Shown: piece by piece, positions 1 to 9,710 of the stretch
How the letters are laid out: each line of letters begins with the position of its first letter
Numbering within the stretch: the stretch's first letter is position 1
Source: Andalucia godoyi
Lineage: Eukaryota > Discoba > Jakobea > Jakobida > Andaluciidae
Reading direction: 5' to 3'
NCBI GenBank assembly: GCA_009859145.1
Contig: VRVR01000013.1
Location: 124,001 to 188,000, forward strand
DNA: 64,000 nucleotides
Notes under the pieces: model-generated
Seen by the model: only the letters and a program-made list of their open reading frames with translations
Databases searched by the model: none
Told to the model about the DNA's origin: nothing
Position numbers and translations under genes: made by a program

Positions 1-2922
1 GGTCATGGTGGTGATGGCACAGCGTTTGGCGGTGGTGATTTTGGCACGCTGAAAGGGCCCAGTTTTGACGTTGTAGGGCAAGTGGAGCATATCAAGGGTA
101 TCTTTAAACTGCCATTTACAGAGTCGAAGGTCGGACTGGTGGTGCACAGAATGGGCGAGACATTGGCACTGGATGCGCTGCCTGACGGTTTTGAAGGATC
201 TGGAAATCTTGTGCCTATTGGTGAATCCAAGGCACCCAAGGACCGGAAGATTGTTGCTTCGCAAAAGCCGCCATCGTTGACTCGGAATGTTCACCGAGCT
301 CTGGAAGAACAGTTGTATTCGAAGTTTTTGTACTATGCAATGTACAGGAGCAGAGACGGAACGGATTGGAAAAGGCGGATCAATGCACAGTTTCCGACAT
401 ATGACGGATTCCGCGAATTGTTTTCGTACAAGTTTGGTCGATTAGACATTGCTGGTGCTTCCGATATGTTGGTCTTCGGTGCAGAAGGCCGGCCGTCCGT
501 TTCGTTGAAGCTTCGAGAGCTGGATGAAGAATTTTCGACATCAACTCTAGTGGATTTGTGGATTGATAATGTCATGCAGCAGGTTCCAGAACTCGCCATT
601 GTGTACCACGCAGAAGGACTTGTAACCGGGTACCAGCTCGTTCGTACGGATGAGATTCCAAAGATGAGGCTTGCAGCATCCTTTTCTCCAGCGTCGGTGA
701 CCGACAATGCCACTCGGGTGTTCAAGTGGCTGAAGGACATGTGCACAGAAGATGGCCAGACGTATGTTTTGCTCAAAGAAGCCGGTGAAGACTCCGTTGG
801 TCTCTTCGTCGTGGAATCAGATGAAGTAACGCCGCTGAAGACTTCCATCTCAACGACAAGAAAATCCTCCAAAGGCCTTGCCTATTTGCATTATCGAATG
901 GCAAAGTCTGTGTGGGAAGAATGGAAAGCCGCCATGACTGACAATATTGTGAAGGATGCCATGGGTCTGGACCGTGATGATCGTGATCGTGATCGTGATC
1001 GTGATCGTGATCGTTTGTTCCGGTCATACGGTACTTCTGTTTTCCGCTTGATATCTTCAGCGACGGAATTCTGCGATCCCCGAGAAGACGCGGATTTGTT
1101 TGCCAAGATCCACGATTTCTCTGCGGTCATCTCGTCCTTCATTGCAGATTGGCTCTCGAAGAGAAAGGACTCTCCCATTTTGAACAGCATTGATTACGTC
1201 GCCTTGTTCGGGGGCGTTTCGCGATTATCTTTGACACACAGAAGCTCTAGCTTTGAAGAGCTGACGGATGATATTGCTCCGCTGCGTCCCCGGACGCCTT
1301 CGTCTATGATTGCGACGGCGGCGCTGCCCAAGCACGTCGGATCTGTGGGTACGTTTCAAGAGAAAGACGCCTTTGCGCTGGTGACCAAATTATCGCCTCA
1401 TTCTCCGCTGTTCAATGTCGTACTGCATCTGAGAGACGCAGTCAAGGCGCTCTTGGAATTTGGAACGTGGTCGGCTGATCGGCGCTATGCGGATCACCTT
1501 TCTGTGCAACTCATTTCCGCATGCAAAGACTATGTGGAGAAGAGTTTCAAGTTAGTAGATGGAGAGGCAGACCTGCGAATGCTCACTCACCTCATTCTGT
1601 CATCGCTGCACATTAGTGTCTCTTTGGTGTATCGGCATGACTCGCGAAAGGGAGACTGGTTCATCGACAAAGATTTCTCCATGATGAAGAACGTATGTGT
1701 GTACTTGTGCATTCTGTTGGGAGACCTTGCTGTGCAGAGCTCATCTCTCCTTTCGCAGCGGACTCTTGTGGACATCTTCCACGACGGCATACTTGCAGAT
1801 TTGTGCCAAAAGATCTTGCTGGCGCCTTCCGCAGCATCGTTCCTCAGCGACGTCTTATCATCGTTCCCAACGGACGACATCTTGGTGCAGGAACAAGTTA
1901 CGATTGGCAATCTTGAGTCGGCATTGCGCTCATACAGTCGATGTGAAACACTGGGTGAGCGTTTCGGAATCAATGGCTCGGATCGACAGGTCCTCCATCG
2001 AGCATTGCGGAGGAGAAAAGCAGCCGTCCACAACGAAATCGGCCAAGCGCATCTCAAATTCCATCGATTTACCAAGGGTCTGATTGAATTCCAGTCCGCG
2101 ATTCAGTTGTTCAATGCATCCGAGGACTATGTCAACGCCTTTCTTGCACAGATGAATGTCGCGCATTCGTGGAGGCTGTCCTCTCGCTCCCGGTCAACCG
2201 GGGTCGGGTCACCGATGACGGCTGAAGAAGAGGCAGATTTTTTCAAAGCATTTGAATCCTACAAGGCAGCGCAAAAAACGCTGGACAAGATGAAAGCGTC
2301 AGCGGACTACCATTCGCTACTTCGAAAGCTGGATCTTGACGGCGGCTCTGGCTATCTCGAGTATGCCGTGCGGCTGAAGCAATCCTTAAACATCGGAGAC
2401 TCCCAACTGCAGAATGCGCAACGGAATATTGCAGAGGCCTTTTTCAAATCTTCAAAGTTCTTCTCGGCTGCCAAGGCAACGTACGAAGAGAACGTGGTGA
2501 ATGCGCATCTGGGAGATCTTTACCGTATCACAGGCGACGCGAAACTCGCGACAATGTACTTGAAAAAGAGTCTTTTGTACTTCAGCAGTTGGGTCGCCAA
2601 TCTGCGCCCTGACTCTCCGATCTACGCATCGCGGTCAGCATTCTTTATGCAGACTGTCGCATGGGCATTTTCTGTGTTCCAGGATAACATGGTTGCGGCA
2701 TTCAAAGCGCTTGGAAGGGATTGGGCGATTCCACCATATGCAGATGCTCTCGAATGGTCACCTGTCTTGAGCAATGTCATCAAGCAAACATTGCTGAGCG
2801 ATCCTCAAAAAAGGTGCAAGTCGTTGTACATGGATTTTCTCAAAAGACTGGAATCTGTCGGACGCGTCGATTCGCAAGCAGCTTCACAGATCTTCGAACG
2901 TCTTTTCAAGCTGTACGCATAA
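1..2922 (+). CDS. EDRF1-like protein, 5' partial
   Basis: The reading frame is open from the first base to a TAA at 2920-2922 (973 codons visible), so the true start lies left of the window. The first visible stretch contains VVHRMGETLALD and LEEQLYSKFLYYAMYR, which match the conserved N-terminal block of EDRF1 (erythroid differentiation-related factor 1) proteins found across eukaryotes. The C-terminal third is helical and TPR-like (for example around AFFKSSKFFSAAKATYEENV), as expected for that family. Human EDRF1 is about 1,240 residues, so this version looks somewhat short. An acidic/basic Asp-Arg dipeptide run (codons around 970-1015) is encoded by a GATCGT hexamer array and is probably a disordered loop. 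The biochemical role of the family is not established; human EDRF1 is linked to globin gene regulation. Family assignment is fairly confident, function is not. Confidence 0.75.
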   Translation, partial: GHGGDGTAFGGGDFGTLKGPSFDVVGQVEHIKGIFKLPFTESKVGLVVHRMGETLALDALPDGFEGSGNLVPIGESKAPKDRKIVASQKPPSLTRNVHRALEEQLYSKFLYYAMYRSRDGTDWKRRINAQFPTYDGFRELFSYKFGRLDIAGASDMLVFGAEGRPSVSLKLRELDEEFSTSTLVDLWIDNVMQQVPELAIVYHAEGLVTGYQLVRTDEIPKMRLAASFSPASVTDNATRVFKWLKDMCTEDGQTYVLLKEAGEDSVGLFVVESDEVTPLKTSISTTRKSSKGLAYLHYRMAKSVWEEWKAAMTDNIVKDAMGLDRDDRDRDRDRDRDRLFRSYGTSVFRLISSATEFCDPREDADLFAKIHDFSAVISSFIADWLSKRKDSPILNSIDYVALFGGVSRLSLTHRSSSFEELTDDIAPLRPRTPSSMIATAALPKHVGSVGTFQEKDAFALVTKLSPHSPLFNVVLHLRDAVKALLEFGTWSADRRYADHLSVQLISACKDYVEKSFKLVDGEADLRMLTHLILSSLHISVSLVYRHDSRKGDWFIDKDFSMMKNVCVYLCILLGDLAVQSSSLLSQRTLVDIFHDGILADLCQKILLAPSAASFLSDVLSSFPTDDILVQEQVTIGNLESALRSYSRCETLGERFGINGSDRQVLHRALRRRKAAVHNEIGQAHLKFHRFTKGLIEFQSAIQLFNASEDYVNAFLAQMNVAHSWRLSSRSRSTGVGSPMTAEEEADFFKAFESYKAAQKTLDKMKASADYHSLLRKLDLDGGSGYLEYAVRLKQSLNIGDSQLQNAQRNIAEAFFKSSKFFSAAKATYEENVVNAHLGDLYRITGDAKLATMYLKKSLLYFSSWVANLRPDSPIYASRSAFFMQTVAWAFSVFQDNMVAAFKALGRDWAIPPYADALEWSPVLSNVIKQTLLSDPQKRCKSLYMDFLKRLESVGRVDSQAASQIFERLFKLYA
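974..1015 (+). repeat. GATCGT hexamer array inside the EDRF1-like gene
   Basis: About seven GATCGT-type units in a row encode alternating Asp and Arg. Being a multiple of three, length changes would keep the frame. Confidence 0.85.
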
Positions 2923-3118
2923 CATGAAACAATATCAGAGTCATCCGCAATCAGTATCAACATGGAGCGCACATTTTTGAAGTGCGCATGCCCCTTCTTG
3001 TTTTCCGAGTGCAAAAAAAAAACCAAAAAAAACCAACAAAAAAAAACACTGGGAACAATCCGTTGAAGATTTAGGACGCTTCTTTTTAGTTTTGGATGCT
3101 GTTGGGATGGCGCACGGA

Positions 3119-4258
3119 TCATTGGGAATCGGCATTTGACTTATTCTCAGTCTTGCTCTCGGTTTTCAGTGCACCCGCATCTGGGAACGTCGCAACAACC
3201 TGATCGTCCGCTCTGTCCAACACGACCTCCTCAGCTCGAATAGACGCAGGAACATCCACAGCACATGGGACAGGAGCAACAAAGGAGAGTGTCAATTTCA
3301 TCGTGCGCAAAATCGGCACATAGGCAACCACAAACATCATCAAGGACACAACGGACAAGTACTGGCACGCAACATTGGCAGACCACCAGCCTCCGCAGTT
3401 CGACCTCCCTGAGCAGCGAACGATCAGCGTGCGAATACCAGGGAAAATAATGACATATGCAAGGATTGACAGCAATGTGCACGTAATTGCGATTCTCCTA
3501 TAAATAATCCAAAACGCGATATCCTTTGGAAATTGTCGATGAGACGAATCGCCAGACAAGTACGTTTTCCGCACAACATGCATGTACGTCACATGCAGGA
3601 AAAAGCACTGGAAAAACATAAACACAAAAAACGTTGCTGCAAACATGCCATGGATGAACGGATCGTCGTTCAAACTGATAATGCCCAGGAGAACAATCCC
3701 AAGAGCAGCCAGCAATCCGCAGACAAACGACGCATCGACATAGACTCCAAACTGCGAGCTGTTGATGGAGCGCAGCAATGCCCTGTAGTACGTGAAAAGC
3801 ACATAGGACAGCAGGACGCAGGTTCCCGAAACAAAACAGAGCCCAAGTCGGAACACGGATGTTCCGGGATGGATGGCTCCTGTTTCCGAAAGATATGCCA
3901 AAGCGCCATGCGGCATATCTCCAAACAAGTAGAACAATAGGAGCGAAAAGAAGAAGCTGACAAGCCCAGAGATGATCGCCACCAGCGGCAACTTGAAAAG
4001 TTTCAAAGGAACCGTCGAAATGAACGGCATGTCACGCAGCCGCAGCTTTAGACCCGGCGTCGCAATCTTGATCTGTGTGCTGTCTGCATTGACAGCAGCT
4101 GCATCCGCATGTTCAGCTCGCGACTGCGTGAACGACACATCACGATCATGATCGATATCACCGTCGTTGTTGATGTCGTTATTATCACTGGTGTTGGTCT
4201 GCACAGGGAATTCATGCGACCCAGAATTCAACTCGCAAGAAGCCCTGTCGCTCGCCAT
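3119..4258 (-). CDS. Frag1/DRAM/Sfk1-family membrane protein
   Basis: A 379-residue protein starting at ATG 4258; the frame stays open further upstream but only with non-ATG codons and a poly-Val stretch from an ACA repeat. The first ~80 residues are polar and acidic. About six hydrophobic segments follow (roughly residues 90-112, 136-158, 178-195, 204-225, 250-275 and 298-317). The loop after the first segment carries LSETGAIHPG, the SETG-P signature of the Frag1/DRAM/Sfk1 family, and ACQYLSVVSLMMFVVAYVP matches the family's last helix. Relatives sit in Golgi, lysosome or plasma membrane and act in autophagy (DRAM), GPI-anchor lipid remodelling (PGAP2/Frag1) or PI4-kinase regulation (Sfk1). 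I cannot tell which branch this is. Confidence 0.7.
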   Translation of the reverse strand: MASDRASCELNSGSHEFPVQTNTSDNNDINNDGDIDHDRDVSFTQSRAEHADAAAVNADSTQIKIATPGLKLRLRDMPFISTVPLKLFKLPLVAIISGLVSFFFSLLLFYLFGDMPHGALAYLSETGAIHPGTSVFRLGLCFVSGTCVLLSYVLFTYYRALLRSINSSQFGVYVDASFVCGLLAALGIVLLGIISLNDDPFIHGMFAATFFVFMFFQCFFLHVTYMHVVRKTYLSGDSSHRQFPKDIAFWIIYRRIAITCTLLSILAYVIIFPGIRTLIVRCSGRSNCGGWWSANVACQYLSVVSLMMFVVAYVPILRTMKLTLSFVAPVPCAVDVPASIRAEEVVLDRADDQVVATFPDAGALKTESKTENKSNADSQ

Positions 4259-4376
4259 TTCCCCCGCCTTTCTGTACCTCTTTATTGAGGTTCTCTTCAC
4301 GTCGTTTTCCCTTTTGTTTTCGTCAACCCCCGGCACAACAACAACAACAACAACCACAAGAATGACAATACACGAA

Positions 4377-4399
4377 AGAGAGAGAGAGAGAGAGAGAGA
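4377..4399. repeat. (GA)n microsatellite
   Basis: Uninterrupted AG dinucleotides in the 240-bp spacer between two minus-strand genes. An ACA-rich stretch just upstream (4333-4357) is also simple sequence. Confidence 0.9.
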
Positions 4400-4497
4400 A
4401 ATTCAATCAATCCTTTTATTGCCGATGTGTTGGCAGAACAGAGATGCGGCTCAATCGCATTGTACAGCAGAAAATGCAGTCCTTGCCGCCTGCACGA

Positions 4498-5238
4498 TTA
4501 ATGATAACGCGCGCGAGCTGCCGGCTTGTTCTTCTTGGCAGGAAACGGCGTCTTTTTGTCTGCAGAAGACGCTTCAAAGTCTCTCTTTCGGCTGGTCTGC
4601 TGCGTCGACTCTGATCGCGACACTGGCTTCGGGTTCTCACGTGCATGTCTCCGTTCTTCATACCCAACCTTTCGACTGCCACTGCCACTGCCACTGCCAC
4701 TGCCACTGCCACTGCCACTGCCACTGCCACTGCCATTACCATTGGCACCTTGAAACTCGGCTCGTGACGCTTCGATGGCAATACCGTTTGTCCGTTGCAT
4801 CTTTCCCCACAGTTTCTGTCTCTGCTTCTGCAGCTTGTCATTTCTACTCTTGATCTTTTCCATTCTCTTTGCCGAATGACCACCGCCACCAGCACTTAGC
4901 TCGACGTTAATTTCACGGTCTAGCAGGCGCGAGTGATGCAGCCCAAGCCCCTTTTCAAGTGCTGCACGCGTAGAAAACTCTGCAAATGCACATCCGCGAG
5001 ACCGCACTTCTCGCTTTTCGCGCTTTTCCGTCAAGAGACGGACGCTCACAGTCCCGCGGTCACCGATCGCACTCGAAAAGTGAGCTGCAATGTCTTCAAC
5101 CGTCGCAGAGTAAGGAAGATTTCCTACAAACAATATGAACCGCTTCGGCCCTCCTTTCTCCTGCCCATCGCCTTCCGAACCAGACTCGGAGCCAGCCAGA
5201 TGTTCATGTTTTTCGTCACCGGACTCGCTATCGGACAT
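4498..5238 (-). CDS. NOP6-like RRM protein (ribosome biogenesis)
   Basis: 246 residues from ATG 5238. After an acidic serine-rich N-terminus there is one RNA recognition motif (about residues 33-115) with RNP2 as FILFVGNLPYS and RNP1 as RGCAFAEF. It is followed by INVELSAGGGGHSAKRMEKI, the Gly-rich extension and helix typical of yeast Nop6 and relatives, which bind pre-rRNA during small-subunit assembly. The C-terminal part is basic (ending KPAARARYH), consistent with nucleolar localisation. Between them lies a Gly-Ser run encoded by an ACTGCC array. The assignment rests on the RRM plus the following motif; a generic nucleolar RRM protein is the alternative. Confidence 0.7.
   Translation of the reverse strand: MSDSESGDEKHEHLAGSESGSEGDGQEKGGPKRFILFVGNLPYSATVEDIAAHFSSAIGDRGTVSVRLLTEKREKREVRSRGCAFAEFSTRAALEKGLGLHHSRLLDREINVELSAGGGGHSAKRMEKIKSRNDKLQKQRQKLWGKMQRTNGIAIEASRAEFQGANGNGSGSGSGSGSGSGSGSGSGSRKVGYEERRHARENPKPVSRSESTQQTSRKRDFEASSADKKTPFPAKKNKPAARARYH
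4675..4734 (-). repeat. ACTGCC hexamer array coding for Gly-Ser repeat
   Basis: About ten tandem hexamers (GGCAGT on the coding strand) inside the NOP6-like gene give a (Gly-Ser)n linker. Hexamer length keeps the frame when unit number changes. Confidence 0.9.
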
Positions 5239-5648
5239 TCTTCTTTTCCCTTCTTTGTTTTCCTTCTATCTTTTTTCTTTTGGTCCTTGCTTTCGAACTG
5301 TTTTTCCCCCCCGTGAGCTCGTGTATGTGTATATGTATGTGTGTACGTTTGTGTGTATGTGTGTGTGTGTGTGGACTGACGAAACAAACAAATCGACTCG
5401 ATCCTACAATGAAAATGCAATGGTAACGCAGAAAGAAGGGAAAAGAAACGGAAACGGAACAGCGAAACTCGGAGTTTTATGAGTCTTTAAGCGGGGAATT
5501 ATCGGGTATTTTCTTTTTAAAGAGAGTTTTCCTTTCGTTTTTCTGTTTCCTTTCGTTTTTCTGTTTCCTTTCGTTTTTCTGTTTCCCTTTGATTTGATGT
5601 TGTTAATTTCGGATTTGACAGAGCACAGAGGGGCGCTGTGGGAAGGAT
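5239..5648. promoter_or_regulatory. Divergent promoter region NOP6-like / TFIIB-like
   Basis: This 410-bp spacer lies between two genes transcribed away from each other, so it should hold both promoters. It contains a TG-rich stretch around 5325-5372 and an exact 18-bp triplication at 5531-5584. I see no clear TATA box. Confidence 0.5.
5531..5584. repeat. Three exact tandem copies of an 18-bp unit
   Basis: The unit CCTTTCGTTTTTCTGTTT occurs three times head to tail with no mismatch, about 65 bp upstream of the TFIIB-like start codon. Confidence 0.95.
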
Positions 5649-7085
5649 ATGGACGATGATGAAGAGGGGAGAGCATGCGAAGACAAGGATGTTTCGGAGG
5701 TTTTGGAAGGGAGCGGGTTTGTGTCGGAGGAAGTGTCCGGGACAACAATGCAGCAGCAGCAGCAACATTGTGGGGCTTGCGGCAGAGCATCGTCTGTGAC
5801 ATGGATACACGGGGCACTCACCTGCGTTGCATGCGGATACGTGTCTGATGCGTTACAAGCAGTCTCGGATGCAGAGTTTATGACTTTGCGCAACAGAACG
5901 TTTCTTGCCAGCGGCTCGTTTGTGCCATTGCATGAACGAAACAAGCGTGCAGAGTGGGTCCAACATGAAATTAAAAGAATATGCACGGTGTTGCAGCTGC
6001 CATTGGCCATTTTGGAGCATGCAAAGCGGCTTTTGGTACATCATGTTCGCGGAGACTGGTCCAATCATGGGCGTTTGCGACGGACTGCTGCCGCTGCAGT
6101 CTTGGCATCATGTCGAGGGAAAAGAGAGCCTGTTCATGCTGGGAAGTTGTCAGAGTGTTTTGGATGTCCTGTGTCCGATGTAGTCCATCTTGCGCAAAGA
6201 ATGATCCAAGAAGAGTTTGGGGAGTCGTCCAATGATGCTGCGGGTTCGTCTTTGGCGTCGTCGTCGTCATCGTCATCGGGGTCGTCGTCGTCGTCACCGG
6301 ATTCAGGAAATCGGAGTAGGTCATTAATGCGACTTTGTCCAGAGGATGTTGTGGAACATGTGCTAAAACGATGTTTTGCGCAACATCCGAACCAGGAGCT
6401 GCACGTTGCTGCGCTGAGACTGTGCGGACTGGCACGGAAGGCGTTGTTGACGGAAGGACGGAATGCATACATCGCTGCGGGAGCCGCAATGCTAATGGGG
6501 CTAGAGTTGCTTGGATTGGATAAGAAAGAACAAGAGGAACTTATCTTGACTCATTGTGATGCCTCCAAGGCAGCAATTCTTCAAGGTCGCTGCCAGTTGC
6601 GAGAGCTGTTGTTGCACGCATCGGATGTATTCCTGGGCTCCAGCAGGTCTCCCACACAGAGGCCACACCACGCAGGCCCTAATCAAAAGACAAAAAAGTC
6701 CGTTTCATCGGCTCTCCCGTCGTTGATGAAGCAGTCGCTGCGGCTACGGCAACAGTTTGTTTTAAAACATCTTGAACATCTCGTTGCTCTGGATGCGAAA
6801 GCTGCCGTCTTGACGGTTGATCCTCCTGCGTATGTGAAAGCGAAAAGAAAACGAGAACTACGCGACAAGCTGATTGACGACGCCAAAGCCGGCATACTCG
6901 ACGATTCCCACCCTATGAATTATTGGGTGCAGAATGGCGCCGACGAACTCGCGCTCCGAGAAGGGATCGTCGTGCTCCCTCACAAGGAGCTGACGGAAGA
7001 AGAGCTGGACAGAGAAGCTGATTTGTGCATCCGACATCCCCGTGAGTTGGAAGCCTTGGCGCGTCTTCAAGAGAAGGAACCATAG
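5649..7085 (+). CDS. TFIIB-family transcription factor (Brf-like)
   Basis: 478 residues from ATG 5649. A zinc ribbon near the N-terminus has Cys41, Cys44, Cys59 and Cys62 (CGACGRAS ... CVACGYVSD), followed by two helical blocks that fit cyclin-like folds (about residues 97-185 and 232-330, the second with QELHVAALRLCGLARKALL). This order is that of TFIIB, BRF1 and BRF2, which recruit RNA polymerase II or III. The ribbon has a 14-residue knuckle spacing and the protein is longer than TFIIB. A serine-rich low-complexity insert (about 205-225) splits the two folds, and a charged 110-residue tail follows. I cannot decide between a BRF2-like pol III factor and a divergent TFIIB paralogue. Confidence 0.6.
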   Translation: MDDDEEGRACEDKDVSEVLEGSGFVSEEVSGTTMQQQQQHCGACGRASSVTWIHGALTCVACGYVSDALQAVSDAEFMTLRNRTFLASGSFVPLHERNKRAEWVQHEIKRICTVLQLPLAILEHAKRLLVHHVRGDWSNHGRLRRTAAAAVLASCRGKREPVHAGKLSECFGCPVSDVVHLAQRMIQEEFGESSNDAAGSSLASSSSSSSGSSSSSPDSGNRSRSLMRLCPEDVVEHVLKRCFAQHPNQELHVAALRLCGLARKALLTEGRNAYIAAGAAMLMGLELLGLDKKEQEELILTHCDASKAAILQGRCQLRELLLHASDVFLGSSRSPTQRPHHAGPNQKTKKSVSSALPSLMKQSLRLRQQFVLKHLEHLVALDAKAAVLTVDPPAYVKAKRKRELRDKLIDDAKAGILDDSHPMNYWVQNGADELALREGIVVLPHKELTEEELDREADLCIRHPRELEALARLQEKEP

Positions 7086-7207
7086 CAGCAAGCTCAACCA
7101 GACGACAGTTCTTGAAAACCCATGCGAGTTGAAAAAGCATTTTATGTAAGAAAGGGAGGGAGGGAACATGATTTGGAAATTACTGTCTTTTCGGCTGCCT
7201 GCTCTTG

Positions 7208-9172
7208 TCAAGAATGGTCCGTGAATCTCGCTTGTACTCGCTCGCCGGAACGCAAGACCTTTGTGGCGGGAGCTGGAAGCTGGAGCCCCATGTCCTGCAC
7301 ATCTGCACCCAGCCCCGACCACGACGAATTAAGAATTTCAAACTTACCACTGATTCCGACACACCGAACTGGTTCGGAGTTGACATCTTGCTCTTCAACA
7401 GATAGTTTTGCAAACAACTGAGCCCTCTGCGCTTCTGGCCCAGTAATTTTCCATATAAACCTTTTTGCTTGCGGATTCCAGTTGCACGGCGCAGGCTTAC
7501 CAACACCCTGTGAAACTGGCCCACCTTCCACGTAGAGCGCAAATGTTACTTCAGACGTCCTGGCGGACTCCTTGACGAACTGCGGATTGAATATGTACTC
7601 AAACATGAAAACACCGCTCTTGGACTTGCCGGTGATCGTCCCGTCCTGCGCTGTAACATCTGTGCGACGAAGCTCCTTGCGAAACTTGAACGGCTGTTCT
7701 CGAAATCCTGCAGCGGATTTGTACGTACAGAGTGGAATCCGAGGCTGCTGTGAGGATTTGAGTTGAGACTTTGAAAACTTGGACAGCACAAACGAAGCCG
7801 ACCCATCAGACACAGACAGCTGCGCACCAAGTTCGGGATTTGCTTGGATCCCGTCCACTTTGTCCGCGGGAAAACTCAATTTAATTCCAAAAGATGGCAG
7901 CGTCTCCGGCCACGAGGACATGTCAACAGTCTGATTCAAACGCAGGTAGACGGCCCCTTCGCCAGTCAATGCTGTCATGCGCGCTTCTGTAAATCCAACT
8001 TGCACAGTCTCTTCAATATCCACAAAGAATGGAATGGTGCCCTTCGGATATGAGAACACAGGAAGAATCGACGACACTCCCAAGTTGGACGATGCCGATG
8101 CAACAGGAGCATCTCCAAACAAAAAGAGATCATCGACGGGACTTGCACCGGCACCAGAAGACGTTGAATTGCTGTTGGTGGTGGTGGGAGTTGTCATCAT
8201 GCCCATTTGTCCAAAGAAATCATCGAAAGATGATGCAGCACTGTGCGACGGTGCGTTGCTGGGTGCTGCAACTGGAATGGGCTTTTGCGGCTGAGCTGCA
8301 GCCGTAGCAGATGAACCTCCGGCAAAAAAGCTGAACAGATCATCGGAAGCAGCTGCAGGCGCAGGCTGGGTGGATTGTGCAGACTGCATCCCAGAAGATG
8401 GCTGCGACACTGTGGACCCCGAGCCCGTACCAAAACCAAAACCAGAGCCAGAACCGTTGCTGGACACAGATGATGTGCGTCCGTGTGCGCCAACATCCAA
8501 ATTCTTGACGGTGACCTGCTTGCCAAAGTCCAAATCTTCTGGTTTCTTTTCGCGTTTTCTCTCCTTTGGCGGCTTGGGAACCGTGACGATTTCGTGTCCT
8601 GCAACAGAAAATGCGGAATTGTTCTTTCCAAGATCATCGGGATCGGGTTCGGAGCTCGAATCCGCCTGGTCAAACAGTGACTTGACTTTCAGTTTCGACA
8701 ACTGTTCGACGGTGATATTGTATACAAAGAACGGACGGTCTGGCTGCCATTTCGTGACCCCGTTACTCAGAACGGAAGAGGGATTCGAAGGCCGTCGGGA
8801 CTGGACATCCTTTTGCTTCATTGTGCAGAGATTGACAGCCGTCGCAACGCCATCTGGTCCCTTCCACAGCAGCTCCTCAAATGCAAGCAGCAGTTCGATC
8901 TGCTTCTTCAGGCCTGCATTCTCAAACATGATATCCGCAAGTCTCACAGACGACACCGACACAATAAACTTCGTCATGCACTCGAGCATCGTCCACCCAT
9001 ACTCTCGCACTCCGTCATGCGGCAGCACACACACCAAGACACAGTCATTGATTCGAACAAACTGAGCCAGATATCGATGGTAGATCACATGTTCCCCATG
9101 CTCCATCAACACATTCTTCGTAATGTTGCGAGACGAGATGGAGAACTGCTTTTCATAAAACTGAAGAGTCAT
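7208..9172 (-). CDS. TCUP/muniscin-like adaptor: longin-like N-terminus plus mu-homology domain
   Basis: 654 residues from ATG 9172. Residues 1-125 look like a longin domain of the adaptor mu/delta-COP type (VIYHRYLAQFVRINDCVLVCV, then two helices with LLAFEELLW). A long Ser/Gly/Pro linker follows with acidic-aromatic motifs DDLFSFF, DDFFGQMG and DDLFLFG. The last ~270 residues match the mu-homology domain of muniscins (FCHo/Syp1): FFVDIEETVQVGF, then FMFEYIFNP and CNWNPQAKRFIWKITG. Longin plus muniscin-type mu-homology domain is the architecture of TCUP/TML, the mu-like subunit of the TSET/TPLATE endocytic complex; opisthokont FCHo carries an F-BAR domain instead. Likely role: plasma-membrane endocytosis. 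The N-terminus seems to lack the first longin strands, so an upstream exon is possible. Confidence 0.6.
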   Translation of the reverse strand: MTLQFYEKQFSISSRNITKNVLMEHGEHVIYHRYLAQFVRINDCVLVCVLPHDGVREYGWTMLECMTKFIVSVSSVRLADIMFENAGLKKQIELLLAFEELLWKGPDGVATAVNLCTMKQKDVQSRRPSNPSSVLSNGVTKWQPDRPFFVYNITVEQLSKLKVKSLFDQADSSSEPDPDDLGKNNSAFSVAGHEIVTVPKPPKERKREKKPEDLDFGKQVTVKNLDVGAHGRTSSVSSNGSGSGFGFGTGSGSTVSQPSSGMQSAQSTQPAPAAASDDLFSFFAGGSSATAAAQPQKPIPVAAPSNAPSHSAASSFDDFFGQMGMMTTPTTTNSNSTSSGAGASPVDDLFLFGDAPVASASSNLGVSSILPVFSYPKGTIPFFVDIEETVQVGFTEARMTALTGEGAVYLRLNQTVDMSSWPETLPSFGIKLSFPADKVDGIQANPELGAQLSVSDGSASFVLSKFSKSQLKSSQQPRIPLCTYKSAAGFREQPFKFRKELRRTDVTAQDGTITGKSKSGVFMFEYIFNPQFVKESARTSEVTFALYVEGGPVSQGVGKPAPCNWNPQAKRFIWKITGPEAQRAQLFAKLSVEEQDVNSEPVRCVGISGKFEILNSSWSGLGADVQDMGLQLPAPATKVLRSGERVQARFTDHS

Positions 9173-9297
9173 CGCGCGCGCAAGCTCAAACGAAGTCTCC
9201 CCTTTCCTACACCACCACGTTCACATTCATATCCACCAAAACACGCACACCACAGCAACACCAACATCAACAACACTAACATTAATACACCATCCCA

Positions 9298-9343
<46 letters not shown>

Positions 9344-9710
9344 AGAGGAGCGCGGACGTAAAAAGAATAACAAGAACAAGTGAACAAGGAACAGAGAACA
9401 GAGAGAGTATCATACCGTTGAAGCGCAACGACGCGAGGAGTCAATGCATGCTGGATAAAAATTGCAGAAGCCATATCAAGACTCGTGTTTCTTGCCTGCG
9501 TTCTCCTTCCTCCTTCTTTTTTTTCAGAGTCGAAAAGGCTGAGTTACACAACAGCCAAACACAACCAATCCCTGTCCTCCAAGAAAATCAGAAATTTTGA
9601 AAGAAAATGCTTTATTAAATTTAATTAAAAAAAACAATATATAAAATAAAATAAAATAAAACTTTAAAAGGTTTTTCATGAACACCGATAGGAAAAGGAA
9701 AAACGTGTAT
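9173..9710. other. Spacer with CA/GA microsatellite and AT-rich tract
   Basis: No convincing gene. It includes a CA run at 9299-9340 ending in GAGAGAG, and an AT-rich block with four AAATA-type units at about 9640-9662. It should include the promoter of the TCUP-like gene on the minus strand. Confidence 0.6.
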
